Assembly (NCBI GenBank): GCA_947561585.1
Contig: CANNZV010001456.1
Span: 1 to 64,000, forward strand
DNA: 64,000 nucleotides
Direction: 5' to 3'
Origin: Caprella mutica
Lineage: Eukaryota; Arthropoda; Malacostraca; Amphipoda; Caprellidae
Part shown: in pieces, positions 11,503 through 23,255 of the stretch
Layout of the letters: each line of letters begins with the position of its first letter
How positions within the stretch are numbered: position 1 is the stretch's first letter
Notes under the pieces: model-generated
What the model was told of the DNA's origin: nothing
The model's input: only the letters and a program-made list of their open reading frames with translations
The model's database searches: none
Translations under genes and position numbers: made by a program

Positions 11503-12420
11503 CTGATGAATTGGAAATAAAATAATTAAAATAACATGCAATCAAGATGAATAAAATGACTTTGAAATAAGAATAAAAAAGACACATGAAATATAAATAA
11601 ATAAAATGACTGAAATAAAAATACAAAAAACATGAAATATAAATAAATAAAATGACTGAAATAAAGTTAAATATATGTGAATGACTGAAATAAAAATAAT
11701 AAATTGAAATAAAATTATATTAATTTAAGTACATAAAATATAAAAAATTAGTAGTTCAATGGAAAATAAATCTTCAATTATAATCATTTTGACCTAATTT
11801 ATTATAAAGTAAATTTCGAATAATCGAACAGTACCACATTTTCAATCTTGTAAAAAAATATATAATAATTATTATTAATATTATATTTTAATCCATATCA
11901 ATTAAATGCTATATAATAACTAATATCAAAAAATTCTACATGATCGGAAATGTGGAACTGTCCGATAACTCAGAACTTACCTAAATGTTTATTTCTTTTC
12001 AATATTTACTCTGTGTCAGGTTTTACACAATAGATGGCACTGCAGAATCAATATGGTGGCCTTTATATAAAATGTATACAGTTTGTGTTTAAATAAATTA
12101 AACAAATAAATACATACGAAGAATGAGAGGAAATAAAAAAAAATTGAATAAGTGAATAAATATAATAGATATTCAAATTAAAATATATATATAATTTAAT
12201 ACTCGTTTTACCAAGTTTTTCAAATTTCCTATTTTTTCAGTAAAGTTTAATTTTGAAGGTAGGTACCTAGATATTTTTGTATATATTTTAAGATTTTAAT
12301 TGTCCCATAAGTACTAAATAGATGCAATGGGCTGGTCCTTCTTACCTTTGCAGATTGCGGGAGGTAATGTTTTAGACGACATTTATCTATTTATCATCTT
12401 GTTATTCGCATAACTGAAAA
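11503..12420. other. AT-rich intergenic DNA
   Basis: No gene. A short tandem of aaataaataaaatgactgaa lies at 11575-11700, and a MITE-end-like tgtggaactgtccgataact near 11950. Confidence 0.45.
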
Positions 12421-12700
12421 AGTATTAAACCAAATTGTCTGAAATTTGGTGAAACGATTGGTCAATGTCCAGGAACCTGCTGGTAGAATTTTAGGAGCAA
12501 CCCGGTCAAAGGTCAAGGTCATTTATAACTCAAAAAAGTATTCAACCAAATTGCCTGAAATTTGGTGGGCCGATTGGTCATTGTCCAGTTACCAGTTTAT
12601 TAGATTTTCATAGCGAACGGGTCAAATTAAGGTCAAGGTCATTCATAACTCAAGTACTATAGGATATGTTCAAGGTCATTTTAAAGTGGCGGCGAATGTG
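12410..12700. repeat. Two-copy repeat with nuclear-receptor-like tcaaggtca motifs
   Basis: Two diverged copies (about 12410-12530 and 12530-12660) of a unit with ccaaattgtctgaaatttgg, gattggtcaatgtccag and ggtcaaaggtcaaggtcatt; a third tcaaggtca follows near 12670. Tcaaggtca is the extended half-site bound by FTZ-F1/ERR-type receptors; function here is not shown. Confidence 0.65.
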
Positions 12701-13271
12701 CACGCGTAATCTAGCATATTTTGTACCGATAAAATTTTGTAAGCATTACAATAAACAACAAATAAATACATACAAGAAACACGAGGAAATGAACAAATAT
12801 AAAAATTTAAATAAATGAATAAATAAATGATTAGATATGAATATTAAAATGTATAGAATTTAATTATACTAACAAATAAATTCTTTGAATAATCGATAAA
12901 TAAAGTAAGGTAAATATCTCGAACAAAAAAAAGTTAGTTAATGATAATGTTAAAGAATTTTTATTTATTTTATTTATCAAATAATTGTTGTTGAATCTCC
13001 TGAATGTTCATGATTTCATTGTCAACTTTGATACTTTATTATTTTTTTGTTATAATATAATAGAATTGTATAATATTTTAAATTAAAAAATATTTTTTAT
13101 GTGAATTTTTTATGATAAATAATTTTACGAAATTTTAGATTCTTTTTTGTATTTTCATAAAATTAAAATATTTTATATATATAAATATCGATATTATTAC
13201 CTAAACAATACAATAATACATGAAATAATAATATGATATATGATAATAGCAATAATTGCAATAAGCAATGA

Positions 13272-13755
13272 TCCCATTAAAATATCCCATTAAAATATCC
13301 CATTAAAATATCCCATTAAAATATCAAACATTGCATTACCAACAAGTACCATTACCAACAAGTACCATTACCAACAAGTACCATTACCAACAAGTACCAT
13401 TACCAACAAGTACCATTACCAACAAGTACCATTACCAACAAGTACCATTACCAACAAGTACCATTACCAACAAGTACCATTACCAACAAGTACCATTACC
13501 AACAAGTACCATTACCAACAAGTACCATTACCAACAAGTACCATTACCAACAAGTACCATTACCAACAAGTACCATTACCAACAAGTACCATTACCAACA
13601 AGTACCATTACCAATAATTACCATTACCAATAATTACCATTACCAACAAGTACCATTACCAATAATTACCATTACCAATAATTACCATTACCAACAAGTA
13701 CCATTACCAACAAGTACCATTACCAATAAGTACCATTACCAATAATTACCATTGC
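13272..13755. repeat. 13-bp then 16-bp minisatellites
   Basis: First about five copies of cccattaaaatat, then about 27 copies of the 16-bp unit accaacaagtaccatt from about 13331, with late variants accaataattaccatt. The 100-aa HYQQVPLPTSTITNK-type ORF across it is a product of the repeat (3 x 16 nt = 16 codons). Confidence 0.95.
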
Positions 13756-13774
13756 TATTTCTGTGCAGTTTCAC

Positions 13775-13850
13775 CACGTCACGAAATTCCAGACATTTTT
13801 TATGCACGTCATGTAGCGTGACGTAATTGTGACGTCACTTACACGTGGGT
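13775..13850. promoter_or_regulatory. Cluster of cAMP-response-like motifs
   Basis: Within about 75 bp after the 16-bp array lie cacgtcacg, cacgtcatg, gtgacgtaat, gtgacgtcac and cacgtggg. The density is unusual for this AT-rich DNA. No start site is seen next to it. Confidence 0.3.
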
Positions 13851-14084
13851 GAATATTTACCGTCTGAGATAAATAACATATATTGAATAATATATACAGG
13901 AGAGATAGATAGAAAAAATAAGAGTCCTATACTACCTGAACATGTGTAAGTTTAGAGTGATGTAAATAGTAAAATAATGTCTTTTCATATTTTTTTAGTA
14001 AATAACATTTTTTCATTTAAATCGTAAATGTTGATGTGGTTAGACTCTGTCCATTAATTGATAAATAGGGGAATTTTATTTGAA

Positions 14085-14270
14085 TTTTTTATTAAATTTT
14101 ATTTGAATTTTTTATTAAATTTTATTGGAATTTTTTATTAAATTTTATTGGAATTTTTTATTAAATTTCATTAGAATTATTTATTAAATTTTATTGGATT
14201 TTTTATTAAATTTTCTTGAAATTTATTATTGAATTTTATTGGAATTTTTTATTAAATTTTATTGGAAAAA
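14085..14270. repeat. 23-bp AT-rich tandem repeat
   Basis: About eight copies of tttttattaaattttattgg with small changes. Confidence 0.85.
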
Positions 14271-14639
14271 TTGAATTCTGACCTAACATTAAATTTTAAC
14301 TCGAATGATTTTTCATATATAATGTACAAAATAAATATTTTTAAATCTGAAGCACTCATTTTACTGTTCAAATTTTTACTACTAACACAAATGAAAATAT
14401 TTATTAAATCTTTAACAAATATTTTGTTCTTCAAATCAGTAAGTAGAAAATTCAAAGCAAGCAAATATTAATGAACAATATAGAATGAAAATAATTACCT
14501 TCTTTATCAACTATAAACTCAATTTATTTAACGAATTTTATATTAAAAAGGAGTAACTATAGTATTCCTATATATTTATAGGTTAACAATGGTATTATTA
14601 CATATTATTATATTAAAGGGTAACCACGGTATTTCTTAA

Positions 14640-15270
14640 TTTGGTGAATAACTATGGTATCCCTTCATTTAAGATGGTAATTATGGTATCCTCTTATTCA
14701 ACATTACAAATAAGGTATTTCCTTATTTAAGAGGGTAACTGAAGTATTTCCATATTTCAGAGGTAAGTAAAGTATTCCTTTATTTCAGAGGGTAACTAAA
14801 GTATTTCCTTATTTCAGAGGTAACTAAAGTATTCCTTTATTTCAGAGGGTAACTAAAGTATTCCTTTATTTCAGAAGGCAACTAAAGTATTCCTTTATTT
14901 CAGAGGGTAACTAAAGTATCCCTTTATTAACGAGGGTAACTAAGGCATTCCTTTATTTCAGAGGGTAACTAAAGTATTCCTTTATTTCAGAGGGTAACTA
15001 AAGTATTCCTTTATTTCAGAGGGTAACTAAAGTATTCCTTTATTTCAGAGGGTAACTAAAGTATTCCTTTATTTCAGAGGGTAACTAAAGTATTCCTTTA
15101 TTTCAGAGGGTAACTAAGGCATTTCATTATTTCAGAGGGTAAGAGGGTAACTAAGGCATTTCATTATTTCAGAGGGTAACTAAAGTATTTCTTTATTGAA
15201 GAGGGTAACTAAAGTATCCCTTTATTAACGAGGGTAACTAAGGTATTCCTTTATTTCAGAGGTAACTACG
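14640..15270. repeat. 29-bp minisatellite resembling acceptor plus donor
   Basis: About 20 copies of a unit with tattcctttatttcagaggg followed by taactaaag. Each copy thus shows a pyrimidine stretch with CAG and, four or five bases later, GTAACT. No exon of a recognised gene is adjacent. Confidence 0.9.
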
Positions 15271-16120
15271 ACATTCCCAAAGCACGACTCATCTCCTAAA
15301 AATAACTTTGGTGGAGGGGGGTGGTAGGTGAGTCACCGTATGTACTTATGACTAATCCACTGCAGACAATAAAAGATGTTTTATTTAGTCAGGGTGGGGG
15401 GGGAGCAAGCTAGACTTACAACATGAGAAAGTAAAGACATCATTAAATGAGATTTAGTTCATTTTATATAAAATAGTGAAATAGTTAATAAATTGTTTCG
15501 GTAGAAGAAATATTTCTTCTTTTAGTTTCAGTTTAAAAAAGGAAAAAGACGAAATTTCTTATTATTTTTACCAATATACATACTATGTAATTATGATCTT
15601 GTCAATATTATTGTCTTTTTTTTTATATGGATAGGAAGGAAAGAATGTAGGTATGTATGATTAAGTAAGTAGGAGGGTATAACATAGGTAGGTACACAAT
15701 TAAGTCGGTAGGAGGGAAGGTAGGTGTATGTAGTACGATTGGTAGGTAAATAATAATAAGAAAATAATTGTAAGTAGGTAAATACGTAAGTAAGTCAGTA
15801 GTTAAGCAGGAAAATAGGTAATTACTAGTAGGTAGCTCAGTAGGTAGGTAGGTGGGTAGGCTGAAAGATAAGTAGGTAGGGCAGTAGACAGGTAGGTGGG
15901 TAGGCTGACAAATAAGTAGGTAGAACAGTAGGCAGGTAGGTGGGTAGTTCTCCATTGTCTCATTTCCTTACTTTATCCGCTACTTCTCCTCCCACACACA
16001 TCTCTCAGAGACATAACTCACTCACTTATATGCATCTAACATTATTGTCACTTGGAAAGAAATCTTCCTGTCTAACTTAATAATCGGATATTTTACGGAT
16101 GAAAAAACGTTGTTTAACAA
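15271..16120. repeat. Mixed region with gtag/gtagg simple repeat
   Basis: 15300-15410 has G-runs (gtggaggggggtggtagg; agggtggggggggagc). 15630-15950 is a degenerate (gtag)n/(gtaggtgg)n tract; the Pro/Thr/Leu-rich minus-strand ORF across it is an artefact. No gene. Confidence 0.75.
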
Positions 16121-16124
16121 GCAA

Positions 16125-18215
16125 GTACAGTAGTTAAAATTTTGAAAAAATCGTTATTCTTAACGGGCAAGTACAGTAGTTAAAATTTTGAAAAAATCGT
16201 TATTCTTAACGGGCAAGTACACTAGTTAAAATTTTGAAAAAAACGTTATTTTTAACGGGCAAGTACACTAGTTAAAATTTTGAAAAAAACGTTATTTTTA
16301 ACGGGCAAGTACACTAGTTAAAATTTTGAAAAAATCGTTATTCTTAACGGGCAAGTACACTAGTTAAAATTTTGAAAAAAACGTTATTTTTAACGGGCAA
16401 GTACACTAGTTAAAATTTTGAAAAAATCGTTATTCTTAACGGGCAAGTACACTAGTTAAAAGTTTGAAAAAAACATTATTTTTAACGGGCAAGTACACTA
16501 TTTAAAATTTTGAAAAAATCGTTATTCTTAACGGGCAAGTACACTAGTTAAAATTTTGAAAAAAACGTTATTTTTAACGGGCAAGTACACTAGTTAAAAA
16601 TTTGAAAAAATCGTTATTCTTAACGGGCAAGTACACTAGTTAAAATTTTGAAAAAAACGTTATTTTTAACGGGCAAGTACACTAGTTAAAATTTTGAAAA
16701 AATCGTTATTCTTAACGGGCAAGTACACTAGTTAAAATTTTGAAAAAATCGTTATTCTTAACGGGCAAGTACACTAGTTAAAATTTTGAAAAAAACGTTA
16801 TTTTTAACGGGCAAGTACACTAATTAAAAATTTGAAAAAATCGTTATTCTTAACGGGCAAGTACACTAGTTAAAATTTTGAAAGAAACGTTATTTTTAAC
16901 GGGCAAGTACACTAGTTAAAATTTTGAAAAAATCGTTATTCTTAACGGGCAAGTACACTAGTTAAAATTTTGAAAAAAACGTTATTTTTAACGGGCAAGT
17001 ACACTAGTTAAAATTTTGAAAAAACGTTATTCTTAACGGGCAAGTACACTAGTTAAAATTATGAAAAAAACATTATTTTTAACGGGCAAGTAAACTAGTT
17101 AAAATTTTGAGAAAATCGTTATTCTTAACGGGCAAGTACACTAGTTAAAATTTTGAAAAAACGTTATTTTTAACGGGCAAGTACACTAGTTAAAATTTTG
17201 AAAAAAACGTTATTTTTAACGGGCAAGTACACTAGTTAAAATTTTGAAAAAAACGTTACTCTTAACGGGCAAGTACACTAGTTACAAATATTGATACTAT
17301 TGAGAACATGTTATTCTTAACGGGCAAGCACACTAGTTACAAATATTGATAGTATTGAGAACACGTTATTCTTAACGGGCAAGTACACTAGTTACAAATA
17401 TTGATACTATTGAGAACACGTTATTCTTAACGGGCAAGTACACTAGTTACAAATATTGATACTATTAAGGACACGATATACTTAACGGGCAAGTACACTA
17501 GTTACAAATATTGATACTATTGAGGACACGATATACTTAACGGGCAAGTACACTAGTTACAAATATTGATGCTATTGAGAACACGTTATTCTTAACGGGC
17601 AATTACACTAGCTACAAATATTGATACTATTGAGAACACGTTATTCTTAATGGGCAAGTACACTAGTTACAAATATTGATACTATTGAGGACACGATATA
17701 CTTAACGGGCAAGTACACTAGTTACAAATATTGATACTATTGAGGACACGATATACTTAACGGGCAAGTACACTAGTTACAAATATTGATACTATTGAGA
17801 ACACGTTATTCTTAACTGGCAAGTACACTAGTTACAAATATTGATACTATTGAGAACTCGTTATTCTTAACGGGCAAGTACACTAGTTACAAATATTGAT
17901 ACTATTGAGAACACGTTATTCTTAATGGGCAAGTACACTAGTTACAAATATTGATGCTATTGAGAACACGTTATTCTTAACGGGCAAGTACACTAGTTAC
18001 AAATATTGATACTATTGAGAACACGTTATTCTTAACGGGCAAGTACACTAGTTACAAATATTGATACTATTGAAAACACGTTATTCTTAACGGGCAAGTA
18101 CACTAGTTACAAATATTGATACTATTGAGAACACGTTATTCTTAACGGGCAAGTACACTAGTTACAAATATTGATACTATTGAGGACACGTTATTCTTAA
18201 TGGGCAAATATACTA
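16125..18215. repeat. Composite satellite: 46-bp units switching to 55-bp units
   Basis: About 25 copies of a 46-bp unit, then near 17270 a switch to about 17 copies of a 55-bp unit. Both share ttaacgggcaagtacactag; the rest differs (ttaaaattttgaaaaaatcg versus ttacaaatattgatactatt). Each unit has a small hairpin cgttattcttaacg followed by a ctagt end. A single dispersed copy of the 55-bp unit lies at 35757-35808. Confidence 0.95.
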
Positions 18216-18869
18216 GTAAGAATATTAAATAAAGCAAATAAACTATATATATATATATATATCACTTCTTTCTCCGATTTAACGCTACATTAGTTTCTAA
18301 CTTCTAATTATACGGTAAAAACCCTCGTTATAATTAGCTATAATTTGATAGCATTAATTTATTTCACACGTGGATTAAAAAAAGGTTAATGGCGTACAAA
18401 CTCTACACTCAATAAAATGTGAAATATTAGGGGTTGATTTACCTTGCAACAACTCATATATAGCAAAAACTGATTTTGTTGAATAATTTAATTTAAAAAA
18501 ATTGAATCAAATAACATAAAATTAAATTAAAGAACATAAAATTAAATTAAATAACAAAATTAAATTAAATAACATAAAATTAAATTGAATAAAATAAAAT
18601 CTCAATTAATCATGCATTTTTTACGTTATTTCTATCTAATACTCCAGCATGTGATTTAATCTCCTTATTAAACTAATCATTAGAAACTAATCCTATGTAG
18701 GTATATTTAACCTTTCCTTATGTGTTGAAGGCATGCAATTGTACACACTCATAATTCTAGGAACATCGGCACTAGAATTATGAGCAGGTCATGGTAGGTA
18801 GTTTGTGCTCATATTCGTGGAACTCATGAGCAAGAGGGGGAAATAACGTGTAATTAGGACCACACGTGT
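18216..18869. other. AT-rich spacer
   Basis: Holds a short (ta)n run near 18245 and repeats of taaattaaataacataaaat at 18480-18600. No gene. Confidence 0.5.
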
Positions 18870-19200
18870 TTTCAGTTAAATCCACACGTTTTTTCAGTTA
18901 AATCCACACGTTTTTTCAGTTAAATCCACACGTTTTTTCAGTCAGATCCATACGTTTTTTCCTGCCAGAACCACACGTTTTTTCTGTCAGATCCGCACGT
19001 TTTTCAAGTCAGATCCACACGTTTTTCCCGTTAGATCCGCACGTTTTTCTAGTCAGATCCACACGTTTTTCTAATCAGATCCACACGTTTTTCTAGTCAC
19101 ATTAACACGTGTAATAAGATCCACTCGTGTATCCTGTCAGATCCACACGTTTTTACTGTCAGATCCACACGTTTCCATATTCCAAATTCACACGTTTTTC
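18870..19200. repeat. 21-22 bp tandem repeat with cacacgttttt core
   Basis: About 16 diverged copies of ccacacgttttttcagttaa. It ends about 80 bp before the candidate sHSP1 promoter elements. Confidence 0.85.
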
Positions 19201-19284
19201 CACTCAAATTCACCACAGATTATTACTCACTATTCCCCACCCCCTCGTGTTCTTACTCACTATGCCCCGCCCCCTCGTGTGGTG

Positions 19285-19354
19285 ATTTTTCTAGATATTT
19301 CTACAGCCTCTGCTCTAGAAGTTATAAGCAGCTTGCCAAGACTCTAGTCACTCA
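19285..19354 (+). promoter_or_regulatory. Candidate heat-shock promoter of sHSP1 (HSE, TATA, Inr)
   Basis: Heat-shock-element-like pentamers ttctagatatttc (19289-19301, one mismatch) and ctctagaag (313-321 of the same kilobase) lie just upstream of a TATA box tataag at 19323-19328. An initiator tcagtg with its A at 19354 lies 31 bp further, the canonical spacing. The surroundings (ccccgccccctcgtgtgg) are GC-richer than flanking DNA. The link to the coding exons 6 kb downstream rests on the donor at 19442 and the acceptor at 25490. Confidence 0.55.
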
Positions 19355-19441
19355 GTGCTATTCTAGGCAACGTGTTGATAACTTGTGCTTGCTTGCTTGT
19401 CTCTGTGAACTGTTGTAATCTGTAAACTATCCTGCTAAAAT
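19354..19441 (+). other. Candidate 5' UTR exon of sHSP1
   Basis: From the initiator A to the donor ctaaaat/gtgagt. The first coding exon at 25495 is preceded by a strong acceptor (ttctctttttgtttcag) only four bases before its ATG, so a spliced leader exon must exist; this is the best-placed one seen. A competing site near 24000 lacks this spacing. Confidence 0.5.
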
Positions 19442-20760
19442 GTGAGTTTTGTTGAGTGTTGCTTTTGGTTAATTTATTTAATGCATGATTTGTAAATAAT
19501 ATGCAATTTCGTACATATCTAAAGTGGAATTATTCACTAAATCGAATTTTTAAATTATAGCTGAAGATTAAAATAAATTAACTTTATTAAACAAAAATCA
19601 ATATAAATCTTGAAAGATGGAAAAATGAATAAAATTTTATTTGAAAAATTCAATCTATGATATTAAATTTTTGTTTGAAGATGCGTTCAACTTATCTTTT
19701 TACCGGCGAAATTAAAGTGTGAATTTAAATTTAAAAAGATGTTGTAGGAATGCATGAAGTGGTTAATTTTGAACTAATTTTTATATTAATTTTTGTTTTG
19801 TTTAATATGATGTTCCTATATTTTTATTCCCCAGAAATTTGTAACATTTTTGGATTTAATAAATTAAAAAACATATAAATAACAATTGCAATCTTTAAGC
19901 ACATATATCAATAATGTAAATATAAATATTTATTTTCTTCGGGTTAAAAAACACCCCCATTAAGATGTCTCGGCGAGATTATACCGACTGTAACCCTAAA
20001 AACATTGTGGGGTTAATTACGAGTTATCGGACAGTTCCACGTTACCGATCACATAAGAGGAAATTAACAATAATTATGTTTTATTTTAATTATAGATACC
20101 AAAAATAGAAGTTAAATTATAATTATATAATTTTTTCTTATTTGATCGAAAATGTAGAAACGTCCAATAATTTGTAAATTAACCTATTTTTCTTGTGATA
20201 AATTATTAGGAATCAAATTAACGGATAGTTGAAACTTTGGTTTATTTTCTATTTTATTTGGTTCAAATTTGAATTAAAAAAAATAGATATTATTTTTAAT
20301 TTTTTTTTTAATTTTTAGATTTCAAATACCTTGAAATTTACTTCCTATCAAATATTTTTTAATTTAATGTTAATTGACAGTCAGACATCATGTCTAGTTA
20401 AAAAGATGACGTTTTTATATAATAATGAAGAGAAAAACTAGGGTGGTAATAAATAAGTCCATATTTCTTCAAGCTTTCGATTTTTTCAAAAAATCATCCT
20501 CAGGAAAACCTAAATACATCTTAAGTCTACTATATAAATACAAAAATTTCCTATCTAGGATACAGAAATGAATAAATATCACTAATGTTACAATTAATTA
20601 AATAAACGATGAACTCAGAAAAAACTATCTACATATAAAAGAAAGAAATCATTTATAAAAAAAAATCTTTTCTCTCGGAAAAAATCTTTTATATAGTATA
20701 TTTGTGTTCATTTATGTACACAGTTTTTTTTTAACTTTTTTATATTATATTTTGATGGTA
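19442..20760. other. Presumed first intron of sHSP1, AT-rich part
   Basis: No coding exon. A MITE-terminus-like stretch ttacgagttatcggacagtt lies at about 20018-20040. Otherwise AT-rich with no recognised element. Confidence 0.4.
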
Positions 20761-21040
20761 GAATGGGAGAACGTTATGATGGGGCCATAGAAGATTAAGA
20801 CAGAATGTTATGGTGGGGCCATAGAAGATTAAGAGTGGAAATTGTGGTTTGGCCATAGAAGATTAATAGGGGAAGATATAGTGGGGTCATAGAAGATTAA
20901 TAGGGGAAGATATAGTGGGGCCATAGAAGATTGAGAGGGGAAGTTATAGTGGGGTCATAGAAGATTGAGAGTGGAAGTTATGGTGTGGCCATAGAAGATT
21001 GAGGTGGGAATCCTCTCAATCTCCCACCATAACTTTCTCA
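20760..21040. repeat. Tandem copies of the ggccatagaagatta element
   Basis: Seven or so copies of gttatggtggggccatagaa with gattaagaggggaa spacing, closed by the inverted sequence ctcaatctcccaccataac. The same sequence is dispersed near 7680, 44895, 55925, 61640 and 62045. Confidence 0.85.
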
Positions 21041-21164
21041 CAGGGTCTGTACGTTATGTTAGGTATTTTCTTGGAGAGATTTTTGGCATGGTTAATAACA
21101 TGGCGAACTCTGTGCCAAAAGATAAACCATTGAAAATAAACACTATTTAAACTGTTAGAAATAA

Positions 21165-21750
21165 CAAATATTGTTAGTTGTGAATTGTTAGAGTTGTGAA
21201 TTGTTAGAGTTGTGAATTGTTAGAGTTGAGAATTGTTAGAGTTGAGAATTGTTAAAGTTGAGAATTGTTAAAGTTGAGAATTGTTAAAGTTGAGAATTGT
21301 TAAAGTTGAGAATTGTTAAAGTTGAGAATTGTTAAAGTTGAGAATTGTTAAAGTTGAGAATTGTTAAAGTTGAGAATTGTTAAAGTTGAGAATTGTTAAA
21401 GTTGAGAATTGTTAAAGTTGAGAATTGTTAAAGTTGAGAATTGTTAAAGTTGAGAATTGATAAAGTTGAGAATTGTTAAAGTTGAGAATTGTTAAAGTTG
21501 AGAATTGTTAAAGTTGAGAATTGTTAAAGTTGAGAATTGTTAAAGTTGAGAATTGTTAAAGTTGAGAATTGTTAAAGTTGAGAATTGTTAAAGTTGAGAA
21601 TTGTTAAAGTTGAGAATTGTTAAAGTTGAGAATTGTTAAAGTTGAGAATTGTTAAAGTTGAGAATTGTTAAAGTTGAGAATTGTTAAAGTTGAGAATTGT
21701 TAAAGTTGAGAATTGTTAAACTTGAGAATTGTTAAAGTTGAGAATTGTTT
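21165..21750. repeat. 16-bp minisatellite
   Basis: About 36 very uniform copies of gttgagaattgttaaa, preceded by four variants with gttgtgaattgttaga. The homogeneity suggests recent expansion. Confidence 0.97.
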
Positions 21751-22760
21751 GTCAAAATGTTTGAAAAAACATGATTTTTTGTATGAGTTTTATTGTATTG
21801 TTTGAGTTCAATTTTTTTTTTAATCAAGTTTTACAAGTTTGAACTTTTAAGAAATTTTATTATTTGTATTCTGTATATTATTCAACAAAATCTAAATATG
21901 AATGATATTATACATTGTGTGACTAGTGAGATCTAAATGTTTTTATTTTAAACACTCTGGAAATTAATTTTAATATTTTATAAATAAATTTTTTTCTAAA
22001 ATTGATTTTTACAAAAATTTCAAAAAATATTAAATTTTTCAAAAAATTTCATTAAAAAAATCAACTTTAATAATTTATTACAGCAACCTAAATTTCTATT
22101 CGAGAATCGAAAAGGAATTTGATGCGTACGAAATCCAGGTTATATTTAACTTATTTAAGTTTCAAGTTATCAGACAGTTCCTCATTTCCGACCATGTAAG
22201 AAAAACTAATATGATACTTAAAAAAAAAGTTAATTAAATTAAAAGTCTATTAAATGTACTGACATTCAAATAACTTTCGATTTATTATATTTATTTTAAA
22301 ATATTGATTCTCTTTATATCTAAATGTTTATTCCATTTATTATAAAGTACTGCATATAATAATATATATTACCTTTAGATATAAATAAAATATTTACTTT
22401 TATATAAACGGTTTTTCATACCGTTAAATTTTTCTTCAATTATTAATAAAAATTTAGATTTTCAAATCAATCTAATCTACAGTTCTTATTCCTTCTTATC
22501 CATCATTTTTTTTATTTTTCCAATCTTTCACCACGAATCACAGGTGTAAGTCTTTGGCAAGTAGGTGAGGTTTAACTTACACCTCATTCATCAGTGTCAA
22601 GAAACATACACCTAAATACCTTCATGGTAACCCTGAAAAAAGTATCTCTATGATTTAAATTAATATGATAAAATTATCACCATGCTAATGTGAAAGGTAG
22701 ACTAATAATATTAACTTGGTATTAAATATATTAGTTTAACTACCGTCTACACATTTTAAA
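21751..22760. other. AT-rich DNA in the presumed sHSP1 first intron
   Basis: No gene. A MITE-terminus-like tcaagttatcagacagttcc lies near 22162-22182. Confidence 0.4.
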
Positions 22761-22761
22761 A

Positions 22762-23255
22762 TGCTGTAAATAGATATTGTATGAATGTTCTTCACCGTAA
22801 GAGTTCATCCCTAGTGGAATATTATTTGTATTGACTGTAAATAGATATTGTATGAGTGTTCTTCACCATAAGAGTTCATCCCTAGTGGAATATTATTTGT
22901 ATTGACTGTAAATAGATATTGTATGAATGTTCTTCACCGTAAGAGTTCATCCCTAGTGGAATATTATTTGTATTGACTGTAAATAGATATTGTATGAATG
23001 TTCTTCACCATAAGAGTTCATCTCTAGTGGAATATTATTTGTATTGACTGTAAATAGATATTGTATGAATGTTCTTCACCATAAGAGTTCATCCCTAGTG
23101 GAATATTATTTGTATTGACTGTGAATAGATATTGTATGAATGTTCTTCACCATAAGAGTTCATCCCTAGTGGAATATTATTTGTATTGACTGTAAATAGA
23201 TATTGTATGAGTGTTCTTCACCGTAAGAGTTCATCCCTAGTGGAATATTATTTGT
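22762..23255. repeat. 71-bp tandem repeat, seven copies
   Basis: The unit contains ctgtaaatagatattgtatg, then ttcttcaccgtaagagttca and tccctagtggaatattattt. Copies differ at only a few positions. Confidence 0.95.

Noticed and set aside
13331..13633. 100-codon Pro/Thr-rich ORF
   Set aside because: Pure 16-bp repeat with no codon constraint and no splice or promoter context.
15623..15955. Pro/Leu/Tyr-rich 110-codon minus-strand ORF
   Set aside because: Translation of a degenerate (gtag)n tract.
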